In this document: one piece after another, positions 5,472 to 7,224 of the stretch
How the letters are laid out: each line of letters begins with the position of its first letter
How positions within the stretch are numbered: the first letter of the stretch is position 1
Translations under genes and position numbers: made by a program
Assembly: GCA_964517005.1 (NCBI GenBank)
Contig: CAZFAJ010000117.1
Coordinates: forward strand, 1 to 7,224
Length of the DNA stretch: 7,224 nucleotides
Direction of reading: 5' to 3'
Origin: CAYVBJ01 sp964517005
GTDB taxonomy: Bacteria > Bacteroidota > Rhodothermia > Balneolales > Balneolaceae
The notes under the pieces: generated by a model
What the model was told of the DNA's origin: nothing
Seen by the model: the letters and a program-made list of their open reading frames with translations, nothing else
Database searches by the model: none

Positions 5472-7205
5472 TTATTTCGTTTTTACTTGTTTGTTTTCTT
5501 TTATCAGCTGAATACCTGATTCTTCATCCATTCTTTCGTATGAAACATTTTTAAAAGATGGAAGTGTGTCTGATATTTCATTCATAATTTGCCGTCCGGA
5601 TTCATAGGGTAAATCAAGCCCAAGCCGCTGCCCGATTTCATGGAAGATATTCCACAATGGCATACAGTCAACTTTATTATCTTCAGTTACCCAGTTATCG
5701 AAACTTGTCCCGTAACGATCAAGCCTGCCTTCACTCATTTCCAGGTTAAGACGGCGATTTGTATACTTGGTCTCTTTGGCGGGAAAGGTCCTCTGAATTC
5801 GTCCGTCAACATTTATGTAGCTTGCAGCGTGTTCCGCAGCAACAGTAACAGGAATCACCAAATCTGCTATCTCTGAAGTACGGCTGTGATTTGTTCCAAA
5901 AAGTACTGTGAAAACTTTATCCAAATCATCTGATTTGAGAGTGTCACGCTCAGCAAGATTATCATTCAAAAGAACAACTACCTTAGCGTTGTCAATTTTC
6001 GATCGGAGTGTTTCAGAATCTGTTTCCTGTAATCCCAAAAACCTGCAGCCGTTTGTATTTGGTGCCTGGTCATCTGAAATTAAATAGCCGTCTCCTGAAC
6101 CTTCAATTATATGCGGCGTGAATAGAGGTGTAGCAGCACCCAATAAATTTGCCATTTTTGATATCAAATAGTTTTCTTCTACTGACGCATGCGGGCTTGC
6201 AATGAAAAGTATTTCATCAGCTTCAGACGACTCGATCTGTTCGGCAAATGTTTCAAATGCATTATTCCAGGATGATTTTACTGTTTCACCATCCAGTTTC
6301 ATTTCAGGTTTTGAAATTCTGTTTTCATTATAAATCTTATACGCTTCGCGTCCGGCGTCAGGCATCCAATAATCATTCACATCCTTATTATATCGGGGGG
6401 TGATTCTCAGCACTACATTATCTCTTGTCCAGAGATCGATGTTGCAGCCTTTCCCATTGCTTATATCAATGCTTGGGGTCTGATTCATTTCCCAAACTCT
6501 GGCCTTAAATCTGAAGTCAGCAGAAGTTAATGCTCCAACAGGACAAATGTCTACAGTGTTCAGAGAGTAAGGATCATCAAATTCCCGTCCCGGAGCTGTT
6601 ATCGGATAGTTTTTGTCTCCGCGTGATACAATTGTCAGCTGATGGGTTTCACTGATTTCATCGGTAAAACGAACACATCTGGTACAATTGATGCATCTTT
6701 CAGCGTCAAGAGTTACTCTTGGCCCAAGTTTTACGCGTTTGGGTTTGTGAACTTTCTTAACCTCAAAACGGCTTCCTTCCGGCCCGTATTTATAAGTTTG
6801 AATTTGCAGCGGACATTCACCTGCCTGATCACAAATCGGACAATCCAGCGGATGATTGGCCAGAATGAATTCAAGGGTATCTTTCTGAGCCCGTTTAACG
6901 AGTTCGTCTGTTTCCTGAGTGAGAACAACCATCCCCTCACCAACATCCGTATTACAGGAAGTTTGGAGTTTTGGAAACCAGCGAATCACACGCTCACCAT
7001 TTTCATCAAGTTCAAATTCACCGGTTTCCCTGTCTTTGACAGGAAGTCCTACTTTAACCATGCACTGTCGGCAATTTGCCGGTATTGACATGGACGGGTG
7101 ATAACAGAAAAAAGGCACTTCAAGCCCGTTATCAAGCATAAATTGGAGCAATTTTGGTTTGCCTTCAAACTCAAATTCTTTTCCGTCAATATAAACTTCA
7201 GGCAT
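5472..7205 (-). CDS. nuoG: NADH-quinone oxidoreductase subunit G (complex I, iron-sulfur)
   Basis: NuoG carries electrons through iron-sulfur clusters of the peripheral arm of complex I from NuoF/E towards the quinone. In the 577-residue protein the N-terminal ferredoxin-like domain has Cys34, Cys45, Cys48 and Cys84 (2Fe-2S, N1b). HPLDCPICDQAGEC gives His118, Cys122, Cys125 and Cys131 (4Fe-4S, N5). CINCTRC with VDICPVGAL gives Cys171, Cys174, Cys177 and Cys221 (4Fe-4S, N4). Residues from about 237 on are a reduced molybdopterin-oxidoreductase-like domain (IADLVIPVTVAAEHAASYIN at 445-464, then VDGRIQ). Only Cys254 is left where the extra N7 cluster would need four cysteines, so N7 is absent. 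It is shorter than E. coli NuoG (about 900 residues) because of this trimmed domain. The start is ATG at 7205, with no visible Shine-Dalgarno sequence in the 19 bases available. It is followed closely by nuoH; nuoF is expected beyond the right edge. Confidence 0.97.
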   Translation of the reverse strand: MPEVYIDGKEFEFEGKPKLLQFMLDNGLEVPFFCYHPSMSIPANCRQCMVKVGLPVKDRETGEFELDENGERVIRWFPKLQTSCNTDVGEGMVVLTQETDELVKRAQKDTLEFILANHPLDCPICDQAGECPLQIQTYKYGPEGSRFEVKKVHKPKRVKLGPRVTLDAERCINCTRCVRFTDEISETHQLTIVSRGDKNYPITAPGREFDDPYSLNTVDICPVGALTSADFRFKARVWEMNQTPSIDISNGKGCNIDLWTRDNVVLRITPRYNKDVNDYWMPDAGREAYKIYNENRISKPEMKLDGETVKSSWNNAFETFAEQIESSEADEILFIASPHASVEENYLISKMANLLGAATPLFTPHIIEGSGDGYLISDDQAPNTNGCRFLGLQETDSETLRSKIDNAKVVVLLNDNLAERDTLKSDDLDKVFTVLFGTNHSRTSEIADLVIPVTVAAEHAASYINVDGRIQRTFPAKETKYTNRRLNLEMSEGRLDRYGTSFDNWVTEDNKVDCMPLWNIFHEIGQRLGLDLPYESGRQIMNEISDTLPSFKNVSYERMDEESGIQLIKENKQVKTK

Positions 7206-7224
7206 TTTGATTCAATTAAAAATT

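Noticed and set aside
6642..7088. 148-codon plus-strand open frame inside nuoG
   Set aside because: It is antisense to clearly conserved cluster-binding motifs of NuoG and shows no domain or signal of its own; it is a shadow frame.

Overview
The window most likely comes from an AT-rich chromosome of the Bacteroidota/Balneolota/Rhodothermota group, with a Balneolaceae-like marine bacterium as my best guess. The basis is the style of the NuoG and NuoH proteins, lipoproteins with a relaxed lipobox, an outer-membrane beta-barrel protein of the OMP_b-brl type, mostly weak or absent Shine-Dalgarno sequences, and long AT-rich intergenic stretches. This placement is inference from sequence style, not from a search.

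Left part (1-1101, minus strand): two related lipoprotein genes in tandem. The left one is cut by the window edge. Both carry a Cys lipidation site and share a conserved core ending in GWCVEWNKPI. The complete copy also has an IQAVIW motif. Together these resemble the Cys and Gln motifs of thioester domains (TED), which in Gram-positive surface proteins form an internal Cys-Gln thioester. This is the most interesting lead in the window.

Middle (1259-3844): a minus-strand gene for a secreted outer-membrane beta-barrel protein, and a divergent plus-strand gene for a MraY/WecA-type polyprenyl-phosphate sugar-1-phosphate transferase. Several catalytic motifs of the latter are altered, including a Lys where the family has its magnesium-binding Asp. 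After it comes a convergent small two-helix membrane protein gene. About 617 bases without a convincing gene follow, containing two overlapping 12-bp palindromes.

Right part (4462-7205, minus strand): nuoG and nuoH of respiratory complex I, 8 bases apart. They encode the iron-sulfur subunit of the peripheral arm and the quinone-site membrane subunit. nuoF probably lies beyond the right edge. No nuoI follows nuoH, so the cluster is interrupted or ends here.

No tRNA, rRNA, CRISPR array, transposase or insertion sequence was seen.
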